Origin: DASVTR01 sp036387475
GTDB taxonomy: Bacteria > Acidobacteriota > Blastocatellia > Pyrinomonadales > Pyrinomonadaceae
Direction of reading: 5' to 3'
DNA: 64,000 nt
Assembly (NCBI GenBank): GCA_036387475.1
Contig: DASVTR010000018.1
Location: 232,425 to 296,424 of the forward strand
Position 1 is the stretch's first letter; every line of letters begins with the position of its first letter. Shown here piece after piece: positions 31,542 to 40,252 of this stretch. Below the pieces are notes generated by a model. That model did no database searches. It saw only the letters and a program-made list of their open reading frames with translations, and was not told the origin of the DNA. The position numbers were made by a program, and so were the translations under genes.

Positions 31542-32366
31542 TCAAGCCCTCCTGATAATCTTCGCCGCGCCCCAGCCTAAGAGTATGACCACTGACATGA
31601 TGACCCAGTTGTAGTCGTGCCCGTAAGTTATCACTGCGTAATGATTGCTAATCATCAGAAAGACTACGGGCACGACGATGAAGGTATTGTGTTTGGAACG
31701 AAGCTTGGCGCGTGCGGCTAAAGAAGGGTCAGGCTCGCGCCCTTCTTTCGTGGCGGCGATCATCCGGCGCTGCGCGGGCAGAATTCTCATCCAGACGTTT
31801 GCGGCCATAATCGTGCCGAACATCGCGCCCATGTGTAGATAGGCCCAGCGCCCGCTCAGCGTGTGTGTCAGACCATAAGCCGCCCCGACGACGAGGACGT
31901 ATGAGATAACTGCGAACAGCATCTCACTTCGACCAAGCGGCGAGAGCATCATGAGGTCGTAAACTAACCAGCCGACGATGAGCGTACCGATTCCGATGGC
32001 AATGGCCGTCGGGCCGGAGATGTCCAGCACGTCACGGTCTATGATGCCCGTGCCGCCGCCCAGATAGGCCATCAGCGTGAGCAGCAGAAAACCGCTGAGC
32101 CACGTCACTGCCGCCTCCCAGCGAAACCAGTGCAACTCTCGCGGCCCCGGCTTCTTCTGCTTTTCGACGACGTAAAAGCCGCCGCTGTGCACCATCCAGA
32201 CCTGCGCCGTTTCATCTCCGGCGGCGCTTCGTTTTTCCTCTTCCGTCAAGCGCCCGTCGAGCCAGGTGAAATAGTAGGTCGAGCCGACCCACATAATCGC
32301 GGCGAAGACGTGCATCCAACGCGCCAGTAAATTGAGCCATTCGGTTACGTTCTGGTCAATTATCAT
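31542..32366 (-). CDS. membrane urate hydroxylase (PuuD-like), without cytochrome c domain
   Basis: PuuD-type membrane enzymes oxidise urate to 5-hydroxyisourate. The 274-residue protein has about eight hydrophobic segments and the N-terminal urate-oxidase domain: NLLARWMHVFAAIMWVGSTYYF, HSGGFYVVEKQ, HWFRWEAAVTWLSGFLLL, GRWAYLHMGAMFGTIMAANVWMRI. The cytochrome c domain with a CxxCH motif found at the C-terminus of characterised PuuD (about 415 residues) is missing. Electrons may leave through a separate cytochrome. It starts 3 bp after the uraH stop, so it is the last gene of the operon. Confidence 0.85.
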   Translation of the reverse strand: MIIDQNVTEWLNLLARWMHVFAAIMWVGSTYYFTWLDGRLTEEEKRSAAGDETAQVWMVHSGGFYVVEKQKKPGPRELHWFRWEAAVTWLSGFLLLTLMAYLGGGTGIIDRDVLDISGPTAIAIGIGTLIVGWLVYDLMMLSPLGRSEMLFAVISYVLVVGAAYGLTHTLSGRWAYLHMGAMFGTIMAANVWMRILPAQRRMIAATKEGREPDPSLAARAKLRSKHNTFIVVPVVFLMISNHYAVITYGHDYNWVIMSVVILLGWGAAKIIRRA

Positions 32367-32369
32367 TGA

Positions 32370-32711
32370 CTAGCTCCCGCGATAGGTTGAATAGCCGTAG
32401 GGGCTGAGCAAGAGCGGAACATGATAATGCTGCGCCGCTTCACGGACGACGAAAGTCACCGTCACTTTTGGATAAAAGCTTTCCGTATTATGCGCGGAGA
32501 AGTAAGAAGACGTATCAAAGATGAGCCGGTAAGTTCCCGCCGCTAAATTGAAATCAGCCGCGAGCAAATCTTTCAAACGACCATCTTCATCCGTCTGCCC
32601 TCTGCCAATTTCTATCCACTCTCCCCCCTGTTCATATTCAAGCACGACGGGCACACCGCTCGCCGGTTTGCCGCGTGCTGTATCAAGTATGTGTGTGGTA
32701 ATCGCGCTCAT
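32370..32711 (-). CDS. uraH: 5-hydroxyisourate hydrolase
   Basis: This transthyretin-related enzyme opens 5-hydroxyisourate to OHCU. The 113-residue protein has THILDTARGKPASGVPVVLE at the start (His7 is an active-site residue), a central AGTYRLIFDTSSYFS segment, and the C-terminal signature YGYSTYRGS that distinguishes the enzyme from transthyretin. The start overlaps the uraD stop by 4 bp. The order uraD-uraH-urate hydroxylase makes a complete urate-to-allantoin unit. Confidence 0.96.
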   Translation of the reverse strand: MSAITTHILDTARGKPASGVPVVLEYEQGGEWIEIGRGQTDEDGRLKDLLAADFNLAAGTYRLIFDTSSYFSAHNTESFYPKVTVTFVVREAAQHYHVPLLLSPYGYSTYRGS

Positions 32712-33220
32712 GATTCTAAAAGTTTCCGCAACCGTAGATGAGTGATGCGGCGTTGTTCTTCGGCGGCGATGCGCAATTCCGTGTCGGGTTCGTTCTGCAA
32801 TCGCTGCTCGCAGAGCGCGAGCATTTCACTTGTACTCTTGCCGGTCGCGCAGACGATAAAGATATAACCGAACTTCTCGAAGTAGGCGCGATTGATTGAA
32901 GCGAGAGCGGCACGCGTCTCAGCATCCGCGCCGCGCGTGCTCGATTGTTCTTCCTCCGACCAACGGCTCGCCTCTGCTGCCTGCGGGCGCTCCGCTTTTT
33001 TCTCACCAATTTGCGGGTGATGGCTGAAGGCTTCCAGCCAATCGGCAGCATCAAGCGACCACCAGATACGATCAGCCGCAGTCAGCAATTCGTCCATCTC
33101 AATGAACGGGCGCGCGGCGGCCACCTTTCGCGCCCACGCACTTGAGCCGCAACACTTCATCAACTCTCTTTCTGCCTCTTCGTGCGGAAGGGCATTGAAT
33201 TCATCAAGCCGCTTCGTCAA
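32708..33220 (-). CDS. uraD: OHCU decarboxylase
   Basis: It converts 2-oxo-4-hydroxy-4-carboxy-5-ureidoimidazoline to (S)-allantoin. The 170-residue protein has the family motifs ALPHEEAERELMKCCGSSAWAR, FSHHPQIGEKKA (catalytic His region near 64-68), and YFEKFGYIFIVCATGKS followed by ALCEQRLQNEPDTE. It overlaps both neighbours by 4 bp, so allantoicase, uraD and uraH are translationally coupled. Confidence 0.95.
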   Translation of the reverse strand: MTKRLDEFNALPHEEAERELMKCCGSSAWARKVAAARPFIEMDELLTAADRIWWSLDAADWLEAFSHHPQIGEKKAERPQAAEASRWSEEEQSSTRGADAETRAALASINRAYFEKFGYIFIVCATGKSTSEMLALCEQRLQNEPDTELRIAAEEQRRITHLRLRKLLES

Positions 33221-34230
33221 GCCTCCCTCCCGCCGATTGTGCCCATCAACCGCAGGCGACTGACGCCGCCGTCAGGGAAGATGTTGAAGCGAACGTGCGT
33301 TACTCTCCCAACGTCCTTAATCTCTTCGTCGAAGAAGTGGCGCGTGTGTGCTTGAAGCCGCGTGCGCGGCAGAATTTCTTTCCACGCCCACGCATCAAAG
33401 CCAGACGACGCGCCAGCTTGTCCTCCAACATCGCACGCCTCAATCGAGCAGCTTTCAGGAAAGTTACCTTTGAAGTGAGCGGTATCGACTTCGGCCCGTC
33501 GAATTGTTCCGGCAATTCCCAGTTGAATCACAGTCCAATCATGACCGGGGCCGCGCCGTCGTTTAGTCTCCCAGCCGTCGCTCATGTTTTGCGCGCGTCC
33601 GGGCATAATCAGATTGTGCCGATGCCCGAAGAACATATCGCTGCATGCCAAGACGAGCGCGCCATGCTCGACCGCCGCCAGATCAATCTCGCCGCCGCGA
33701 CTGCTAATCCGCCGCCAGTCGGGCACGACCTCGCCATAGACACGCAAGCGTGCGACGCCGCCGTCCGGGTAGATTTTCAAGCGCAGGTGCGTGAAGCGCT
33801 GCTCGTTTTCGATGGCAAACGGATTCTGCGAATCGCCCTTCAATTGAGACTGCGGCAAAACTTCCATCCAACGTGTTCCTTCGTCCAATAGTTGCTCGAC
33901 CGTTGGATGACCGTCCATTGTGCAGGCTTCAATCGAACACTGCTCAGGATAGTTGCCCTTGAAATGGCTGGTATCAACGACCACGCCGCGCAAACGCCCC
34001 GGCAAACCCAGACGAATAACGCACCAATCAAAACCCGGCGTCCGCCGCCTGCGCGATTCCCACCCGTCCATCCACTTTCCCAAATCCGTATACTTGCCTT
34101 CGATAAAGATGGGCGCGCTCGGCTTCAACAAATTCTCTTTGGGCGCGAAGAATTCGTCGTTAGCGTAGAGGACTGCGCCGCCCAATCGTTCCGAGGCCAG
34201 ATCAACCAGCTCTGTAAAATCCATCAACAA
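33217..34230 (-). CDS. alc: allantoicase
   Basis: Allantoicase cleaves allantoate to ureidoglycolate and urea. The 337-residue protein shows the two-fold repeat of allantoicase domains: ALYANDEFFAPKENLL with MDGWESRRRRTPGFDWCVIRLG, and CSDMFFGHRHNLI with SDGWETKRRRGPGHDWTVIQLG. Each repeat is followed by DTSHFKGNYPEQCSIEAC or DTAHFKGNFPESCSIEAC. It overlaps allB (7 bp) and uraD (4 bp). No ureidoglycolate lyase is seen, so the last step lies elsewhere. Confidence 0.96.
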   Translation of the reverse strand: MLMDFTELVDLASERLGGAVLYANDEFFAPKENLLKPSAPIFIEGKYTDLGKWMDGWESRRRRTPGFDWCVIRLGLPGRLRGVVVDTSHFKGNYPEQCSIEACTMDGHPTVEQLLDEGTRWMEVLPQSQLKGDSQNPFAIENEQRFTHLRLKIYPDGGVARLRVYGEVVPDWRRISSRGGEIDLAAVEHGALVLACSDMFFGHRHNLIMPGRAQNMSDGWETKRRRGPGHDWTVIQLGIAGTIRRAEVDTAHFKGNFPESCSIEACDVGGQAGASSGFDAWAWKEILPRTRLQAHTRHFFDEEIKDVGRVTHVRFNIFPDGGVSRLRLMGTIGGREA

Positions 34231-35606
34231 AAATCTCCTCTGAGCAGTAGCGCGCCCGTCGGCTTTTCAGCGGGAAAGCGCCCGCGCTCATAAATCAACT
34301 CACCCCGCAAGAATGTTTTCTCCACCACCCCGCTTAACTTCAGGCCAGCATATGGCGTCAATTTATGCCTGTGATGAAGACTCTCAGGCCGAACGTCAAA
34401 CGTCTCGTTTGGTTTCCAGATTACAAGGTCTGCATCATAGCCTGCGGCAATCTTTCCCTTACTCTTATCCAGCCCGACGAGTCGAGCCGGAGCGCCGCAC
34501 AGCCATTCGATGATGCGACCCGGTTCAAACCCGCGCGCACGCGCCGCAGTCCAGACGACGGGCAGCCGCAGTTGCAGCGAAGAGATGCCGCCCCACGCCT
34601 GTAGAAAATCTCCGGTCTCGCGCCGCTTCATCTCTGGCGGGCATGGGCTATGATCCGAGACAATCATCTCGATTAAATTCTCGCCCAGCGCTTCCCACAA
34701 ACGCTCCTGATTCTCGCGCTCACGAATCGGCGGGCAACACTTAAACTCCGTCGCTCCGTCCGGTATCTCTTCCGCCGTGAACGTCAAATAATGTGGGCAA
34801 GTCTCGGCAGTTATCGCCACGCCTTCAGCGCGCGCCTGACGCAGCAACGGCAACGCATCCGACGACGAATGATGAACAATGTGAACACGCGCGCCCGTCT
34901 CGCGCCCCAAGCGTATCATCAAAGCGACGGCTTCATCCTCGGCCACGCGCGGGCGCGATCTCAGGAACGTCTCATACCGGCGCGGGTCTGCTGCAACGCT
35001 TTCGGTTAGCGCCTCGGCTGCCCGCTCAATCGGCGCGGGCACTTCGGCGTGTACGATCAGCACCGCTCCCAACTTTTTCAGTTCCGGCATCGCCGCGCGC
35101 AAGTCGCTTTCGGTCACGTTCGGAAATTCGTCAACGCCCGAATGGACTAGAAAGCATTTGAACCCGACGACGCCAGCCTCGAACATTAATCGGAGTTCAC
35201 CTGAATTTCCCGGCACGACGCCGCCCCAGAATCCGACATCCACCCAGCATTTGTCGCGCGCGGATTCGAGCTTCGCTTGAAAATTCTCCGCAGTGGTCGT
35301 CGGCGGAATGCTGTTGAGCGGCATCTCTATGAGCGTGGTCACGCCGCCCGCGGCGGCCGCCCGCGTCGCCGTCCAGAATCCCTCCCATTCAGTCCGCCCA
35401 GGCTCGTTGACGTGCACATGCGTGTCCACCAATCCGGGCATGATGATTGAATCCGCGTCAGCTTCAACAAGAGCACAGCCCTCCGGCACTTCTTCAAAGT
35501 GCGCGACCGCCGCGATGCGCCCCTGCCGAATATGAAGAGCCGCCGGGCCGAGCGCATCCGCTGTGGCGATACTGCGACCGCGTATGACGAGATCGGGAAT
35601 ACTCAT
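34224..35606 (-). CDS. allB: allantoinase
   Basis: Allantoinase opens allantoin to allantoate. The 460-residue cyclic amidohydrolase has the metal motif DTHVHVNEPGRTEWEGF (near 59-75), GGVTTLIEMPLNS, the bridging-Lys region VVGFKCFLVHSG, and later VHHSSS, ETCPHYLTF, VSDHSPCPPEMK and KGKIAAGYDADLVIW, which separate allantoinases from dihydroorotases. It overlaps the downstream alc by 7 bp and the upstream 78-residue gene by 4 bp. Confidence 0.95.
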   Translation of the reverse strand: MSIPDLVIRGRSIATADALGPAALHIRQGRIAAVAHFEEVPEGCALVEADADSIIMPGLVDTHVHVNEPGRTEWEGFWTATRAAAAGGVTTLIEMPLNSIPPTTTAENFQAKLESARDKCWVDVGFWGGVVPGNSGELRLMFEAGVVGFKCFLVHSGVDEFPNVTESDLRAAMPELKKLGAVLIVHAEVPAPIERAAEALTESVAADPRRYETFLRSRPRVAEDEAVALMIRLGRETGARVHIVHHSSSDALPLLRQARAEGVAITAETCPHYLTFTAEEIPDGATEFKCCPPIRERENQERLWEALGENLIEMIVSDHSPCPPEMKRRETGDFLQAWGGISSLQLRLPVVWTAARARGFEPGRIIEWLCGAPARLVGLDKSKGKIAAGYDADLVIWKPNETFDVRPESLHHRHKLTPYAGLKLSGVVEKTFLRGELIYERGRFPAEKPTGALLLRGDFC

Positions 35607-35839
35607 TCCTTTATTGAATCGGAAAGCCAGGTGATGCGAGCGCGAGCTTCTCTCAAAGCGCTTTCGGAGCTTTCAACAAACGCTTCGGAATATCGCCCGA
35701 CAGGAAACCAAGCCTGCTCTTTGACGCCAAACCTGAACTCCTCAAAGCCATAATTGCCGTCTTCGCGTTGAAAGATAACTACCTTGCGAGTCTGTTCGTC
35801 ATGATAGAGAACATTTATCTGTTTCCTTGAACTGGTCAT
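35603..35839 (-). CDS. small conserved-looking protein in the purine operon
   Basis: Not recognised. The 78-residue soluble protein shows alternating hydrophobic strands (INVLYHDEQTRKVVIFQREDGNYGFEEFRFGVKEQAWFPV) followed by a helix (ESSESALREARARITWLSD). It overlaps allB by 4 bp and lies 23 bp downstream of the FAD subunit gene, so it is firmly part of the operon. A role in purine breakdown is suggested only by position. Confidence 0.65.
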   Translation of the reverse strand: MTSSRKQINVLYHDEQTRKVVIFQREDGNYGFEEFRFGVKEQAWFPVGRYSEAFVESSESALREARARITWLSDSIKE

Positions 35840-35862
35840 ACTTGAATGAGACCCAGCGCGTC

Positions 35863-36810
35863 TCAGGCCGGACTATCTTTGAGCTTCAACAGAAAGTCTT
35901 CCAGCACGTTAGCCGCGACACGCAGGCGGTAATTTGCAGTCGAGCGAACGTCGTCAATTGGAACAATCTCTTCGGACAGCTCAGCCTTGGCCGCGTTGAT
36001 AGCATCTGCGTCAAGCTTCCGTCCTCTCAAAGCACTTTCGGTCTTCAGACAGCGCAGAGGTACGGGCGCGACGCTGCCGAGCGCCAGGCGTATGTCTGCG
36101 ACGTGTTCCTTATCAACCTTCACGGCGGCGGCGAAGCAGACTTTGGAGATGGCCTGCGCCTTGCGCGTGCCGATTTTGCGATAGTATTGCTGCCAGCCAT
36201 TTGTCTTGCGCTCCAAGCGAATACGGCTGAGCAGTTCATCTGCGCGAATCTTCATCTGTTTATAGCCGGTGTGAAAATCGCTGTAAGGAATCCAGCGCGC
36301 TCCGCTCGAAGAGATGAGTTCCAGTTCGGCGTCGTAGACGAGCAGGGCCGGGGGCGAATCCGCCGCCGGAGAAGCGTTGATGATGTTGCCGCCGAGCGTG
36401 CCCCGATTCTGAATGGCTAGGCCGCCCGTTTCAGATGCCGCATGGCAGAGCAAAGGGAATTCGCTTTGCAAGACTTCGTGCGCCTGCACATCCGTGTAGG
36501 TCACAAGCGCTCCCAGCGTCACATGCGAGGGCGTCACCTCAATGCCGCGTAGCTCCGACAGATTCCAGATGTTGATAAACTTGCCGTGGGCCAACCGCCC
36601 CGCCTCAAACAGCACCATCAAATCCGTTCCGCCCGCAAACGGCTTCCAGACGCCCGGCTCACGCGCCAGATAATCGAGCGCATCGTTTAAGTCTTTCGGT
36701 GTCCTTAAATCGTAGGCTGGAAGATAAGCTCTCAAGCTTTCGGCTCCAATCTTCGAGAGAACGTTAATGGCAGGTCTAGAAGTCTTCCGACGCCTCCGCC
36801 AGGCAGTCAT
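35863..36810 (-). CDS. xanthine dehydrogenase FAD-binding subunit
   Basis: The CO-dehydrogenase/XDH medium subunit carries FAD. Motifs: VWKPFAGGTDLMVLFEAG (near 55), TLGALVTYTDVQ, and the FAD-contact RGTLGGNIINASPAADSPP (near 135-153), then RKAQAISKVCFAA and the C-terminal domain with NYRLRVAANVLEDFL. The ATG at 36808-36810 is chosen, but the first 25 basic residues lack similarity. A TTG preceded by GGAG, giving LRAYLPAYDLR, is a good alternative start. It is separated from the other two XDH subunits by a DUF4282 gene on the opposite strand. Confidence 0.88.
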   Translation of the reverse strand: MTAWRRRRKTSRPAINVLSKIGAESLRAYLPAYDLRTPKDLNDALDYLAREPGVWKPFAGGTDLMVLFEAGRLAHGKFINIWNLSELRGIEVTPSHVTLGALVTYTDVQAHEVLQSEFPLLCHAASETGGLAIQNRGTLGGNIINASPAADSPPALLVYDAELELISSSGARWIPYSDFHTGYKQMKIRADELLSRIRLERKTNGWQQYYRKIGTRKAQAISKVCFAAAVKVDKEHVADIRLALGSVAPVPLRCLKTESALRGRKLDADAINAAKAELSEEIVPIDDVRSTANYRLRVAANVLEDFLLKLKDSPA

Positions 36811-36976
36811 CAAAGCGTACTGTGGCGGCGCTCACAAGCTGGCTCGATTCCGAAAACTGCCAACGTTCCTCTGTTTTATTCCAGATAATAATTGACAGGT
36901 CATTTAAGCGAAAGTAGTATGCCACGGCGAACGCGCAAGCTCTTTCAAATAATCCCAGCCAAGGAGAAAATTCAAG

Positions 36977-37393
36977 ATGAGTTCTCAACCCCCATACGGC
37001 ACGCCGCCCGGTGGTTATCCACCCGGAGGAAGTTATCCGCCCGGAGGCGGCTTTCAGGGTGGAGGCTATCCGCCGCCGCCGCCATCGGGGCCGCCCGTGG
37101 GCAGCTATGCACAGACCAGCAATATGAACGACTTTCTGACTTTTCGCCGGATGATTACACCGGCGATTATTCAGATAATATTCTGGATCGGAGTTGCTCT
37201 CAGTGTTCTGGCCGGACTGTTCTTAATAATCACCGCCCTGTCTAACGGCGTTCCGCTCGGCGCTCTGCTCGGGCTGGTTTACATGGTCGTCGGCCCGTTG
37301 ATTATCAGAATCTACTGCGAGCTACTGATTCTGTTTTTCCGCATGAACGAAACGCTGACCCAGATCAAGAATGAACTGGCGCGCAGGCCCTGA
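36977..37393 (+). CDS. DUF4282 membrane protein with Gly/Pro/Tyr-rich N-terminus
   Basis: The 138-residue protein has a disordered N-terminus (1-45) with repeated PPGG(G/S)YPP units, then the DUF4282 domain: MNDFLTFRRMITPAIIQIIFWIGV, a second membrane span near 80-105, and IYCELLILFFRMNETLTQIKN. The function of DUF4282 is unknown; proteins of this kind resemble small membrane organisers. A good AAGGAG site precedes the ATG. It is the only plus-strand gene inside the minus-strand purine cluster. Confidence 0.85.
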   Translation: MSSQPPYGTPPGGYPPGGSYPPGGGFQGGGYPPPPPSGPPVGSYAQTSNMNDFLTFRRMITPAIIQIIFWIGVALSVLAGLFLIITALSNGVPLGALLGLVYMVVGPLIIRIYCELLILFFRMNETLTQIKNELARRP

Positions 37394-37527
37394 GCGCGCA
37401 AACGAAGCCATAGACTGATTGTCATACCCGATAGACCTGGCGGGAGATGCTTTGCTGCACTCCCGCCTTGTACTCCTCAACAGGTCTACCTAAATCTCAA
37501 GCGCCTTCTTTCGCCCGTATGCTTTTG

Positions 37528-38016
37528 CTATGCGCTGCGTTTGCTCCGGCAAGCCTCAACGACGGCTTCAAAGATTTTCATGTAGCCTGTACAGCGGCAA
37601 AGATTCCCTGCGAGGCCGTTGCGAATCTGAGCTTCGTCCGGCTCAGGCACGCGCTCTAAAAGATTGACGGCGGCAATCACCATGCCCGGCGTGCAGATGC
37701 CGCACTGCGCTCCGCCGCAAGCGATGAAGGCTTCCTGTACGGCGTGCAGTTGCTCGCCCGAAGCTATGCCTTCGATGGTTTTGATTTCCGCGTCTTCAAT
37801 TTGCAAGACAGGCACGAGACAACTGTTGACCAAAATATCATCCACAAGAACAGAGCACGCGCCGCACTCGCCTTCGCCACAGCCCTCCTTCGTACCCGTG
37901 AGATGCAACTCTTCGCGCAGCACATCAAGCAGGCGCGCCATCGGATAGGCATGCAAGGTTTGCTCCTCGCCGTTCACAGTGCAGCGCACTTCAACTTTTC
38001 CAGAAGCTTCAGACAC
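37528..38016 (-). CDS. xanthine dehydrogenase [2Fe-2S] subunit
   Basis: The 162-residue small subunit contains the plant-type ferredoxin cluster (GCGEGECGACSVLVDD, near 41-56) and the C-terminal helical domain with the second cluster (GGAQCGICTPGMVIA, near 100; GNLCRCTGYMKI, near 138). It passes electrons from the molybdenum centre to FAD. It has no export signal, unlike the paralogue at 54593-55258. It overlaps the molybdenum subunit gene by 8 bp. Confidence 0.94.
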   Translation of the reverse strand: MSEASGKVEVRCTVNGEEQTLHAYPMARLLDVLREELHLTGTKEGCGEGECGACSVLVDDILVNSCLVPVLQIEDAEIKTIEGIASGEQLHAVQEAFIACGGAQCGICTPGMVIAAVNLLERVPEPDEAQIRNGLAGNLCRCTGYMKIFEAVVEACRSKRSA

Positions 38017-40240
38017 GCTCAGTCTCCATCTCCTGCATCAGCGATTCGGGCAGCAACGGAATATGGTTGATGCCGAGGCCAATCGCGTTTTCGATGGCAT
38101 TGAGGATGGCCGGGGCGGGGCCGTCCATCGGCAATTCCCCGATGCCTTTCGCGCCATTTGGCCCGTAAGGGTAAGGCTGCTCTTCAAAGAAGACGCGAAT
38201 CGGCGGGATGTCGGCGGCGGTCGGCATGATGTAGTTTGTCATCTGGTTATTTATCATTCGTCCATCCTGCCAGACTACCTTTTCGTAGAGCGCGTAGCCG
38301 ATGGCCTGCGCCACACCGCCTTCTATCTGCCCGGCGGCGAGAATCGGGTGAATAACGCGGCCCACTTCCTGCACGGCGACGAAATCATCAACGCGCGTCT
38401 CATACGTCAACGGGTCAACGGTCACTTCGGCAACATAGACGGCCCATGCGAAAGCGCCGTAAGCGTCGCCCCTGTACTTCTCGTCATCCCACTCTATACC
38501 GGGCGGCGCTTTATACTGGCTGAAGGTTTTCAAAGGCCCATACTCTTCGATATAGCTCGCGCAGGCTTTTTGAAAATCATCCTGAGTATACGTTTCGGCG
38601 AGCAACCCGCGCCCAACCAAAGTCTGCTTCAAAGCGAGCGCCGCCGATTCGACCAGCTTGCCGACGATCATAGAAGTGCGCGATGCGACCGTTGGCCCAC
38701 TGTTCGGGACGTTAGCTGTGTCCGGCTGTGAGATTTCAATTAACTCGTAATCAATGCCGAGAGCGGCGGCGGCAATCTGCGAAAAGACAGTGTTAGTGCC
38801 CTGCCCTATCTCCGTGCTCGCGGCCAACACGCGCACTTTGCCCTCGACGGTTGCTTCGAGGCCGACGATTGATTCCAGATACTTTTCGCCTGAGCCTGTA
38901 AATCCTGCGCCGTGCATAAACGATGCGAAGCCGATGCCCTTCTTCTTTTGACTGACAGGATTCTCAACCGCGAATCTTTCAACCTTGGCGTGATAATCGG
39001 TCAACTCGAAGGCGCGATTGAGCAGCCCTTCCATGTCAACCTTCTCGCGTATGACCTGTCCGGTCGCCGTCTGTTCTCCCTCGCGTATAAAGTTGCGACG
39101 GCGAAACTCTTCGGGACTGAGGCCCACCGTCGCCGCGACCTTATTCAAATGTCTTTCGAGCGCAAAGATGCTCTGCGGCGCGCCGAAGCCGCGAAAAGCT
39201 CCGTGCGGCGGCACGTTGGTGGCGACGGCCTTGCTTCTGATGCGAACGTTAGGGCAGTTGTAAGGCCCTGCGGCGTGAATCGTCCCACGGGAAAGCACGA
39301 CCGCCGAGAGCGTCGCGTAAGCTCCGCCGTCAACGACGAAATCTATCTCCATGCCGAGCAATTTTCCGTCGCGCGTGACGGCGGTGCGATGCTTCGTCCA
39401 GGACGGATGCCGCTTGGTCGTCGCCGCCATGTCTTCCGCGCGGTCGTAGATAATCTTAACCGGCTTGCCTGATTTCCAAGCGAGCAGCGCCGCGTGCCCC
39501 GCCACCATCGATGGATATTCTTCCTTGCCGCCGAAGCCGCCGCCCGTCTCCATCTGTATGACGCGCACTTTATCATCGGGCAAATCGAACAACTTGATGA
39601 GAGCCTTGTGCACGTAGTAAGGACATTGCATCGAACCCCAGACGGTCACGCCGTCTTCGGCGTTAGCGATGGCAACTGCGCCATTGTTCTCTATGTAAAG
39701 CTGTTCCTGCGCGCCCGTTCGATATTCGCCTTCGACAATCAAGTCTGCCTTGGCCCAGACCTCATCAATGTTGCCCTTCTCGACCGTGTAGGTCTTGAAC
39801 ACGTTGTCTTCGCCCCAGATAATCTCTTTTTTATTCAGGGAATCATCGAGCGAGAAGATGGCTGGCAGCGGTTCGATTTCGACGACGACGCTGCGGCGCG
39901 CTTTTTCCAGTAGATACTTGTCCGCGTGCGCGAGCAGGAGCAAGGGTTCTTCAGGGTGATTGACAAACTCGGAGGCGAGATAAGGCTGGTCATTGAGAAT
40001 CAGCGCGACGTAGTTTGCGCCCGGCACATCTTTGGCCGTGACGATTGTGAACTCATCCCAGGGGATACTGTCATCCGTAAACGAAATGTTCTTAATCCGA
40101 CCGCGCGCGGCGGGCGAGCGCACGGTCGCGCCGTAGAGCATTTCGGGAAAGCTCATGTCGTCGATGTAACGCGACTGGCCCGTGACTTTACGCCGCCCTT
40201 CTTTGCGCGGCACGGGCTGGCCGACGATTGTTTGCGCCAT
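38009..40240 (-). CDS. xanthine dehydrogenase molybdenum-binding subunit
   Basis: The 743-residue protein oxidises hypoxanthine/xanthine to urate at a Mo-cytosine or molybdopterin centre. The N-terminus RKVTGQSRYIDDMSFPEMLYG and motifs METGGGFGGKEEYPSMVAGHAALLA (near 233), PPHGAFRGFGAPQS (near 345), STEIGQGTNTVFSQIAA and the final KGIGELPMDGPAPAILNAIENA match aldehyde oxidase/xanthine dehydrogenase large subunits. The late GIGELP Glu is where the catalytic Glu sits. Context (permease before, urate-degrading genes after) supports xanthine as substrate. Confidence 0.93.
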   Translation of the reverse strand: MAQTIVGQPVPRKEGRRKVTGQSRYIDDMSFPEMLYGATVRSPAARGRIKNISFTDDSIPWDEFTIVTAKDVPGANYVALILNDQPYLASEFVNHPEEPLLLLAHADKYLLEKARRSVVVEIEPLPAIFSLDDSLNKKEIIWGEDNVFKTYTVEKGNIDEVWAKADLIVEGEYRTGAQEQLYIENNGAVAIANAEDGVTVWGSMQCPYYVHKALIKLFDLPDDKVRVIQMETGGGFGGKEEYPSMVAGHAALLAWKSGKPVKIIYDRAEDMAATTKRHPSWTKHRTAVTRDGKLLGMEIDFVVDGGAYATLSAVVLSRGTIHAAGPYNCPNVRIRSKAVATNVPPHGAFRGFGAPQSIFALERHLNKVAATVGLSPEEFRRRNFIREGEQTATGQVIREKVDMEGLLNRAFELTDYHAKVERFAVENPVSQKKKGIGFASFMHGAGFTGSGEKYLESIVGLEATVEGKVRVLAASTEIGQGTNTVFSQIAAAALGIDYELIEISQPDTANVPNSGPTVASRTSMIVGKLVESAALALKQTLVGRGLLAETYTQDDFQKACASYIEEYGPLKTFSQYKAPPGIEWDDEKYRGDAYGAFAWAVYVAEVTVDPLTYETRVDDFVAVQEVGRVIHPILAAGQIEGGVAQAIGYALYEKVVWQDGRMINNQMTNYIMPTAADIPPIRVFFEEQPYPYGPNGAKGIGELPMDGPAPAILNAIENAIGLGINHIPLLPESLMQEMETERV

Positions 40241-40252
40241 CTAATCTATTCC

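Noticed and set aside
37979..38731. 250-residue plus-strand open frame
   Set aside because: It is a shadow of the xanthine dehydrogenase large subunit.
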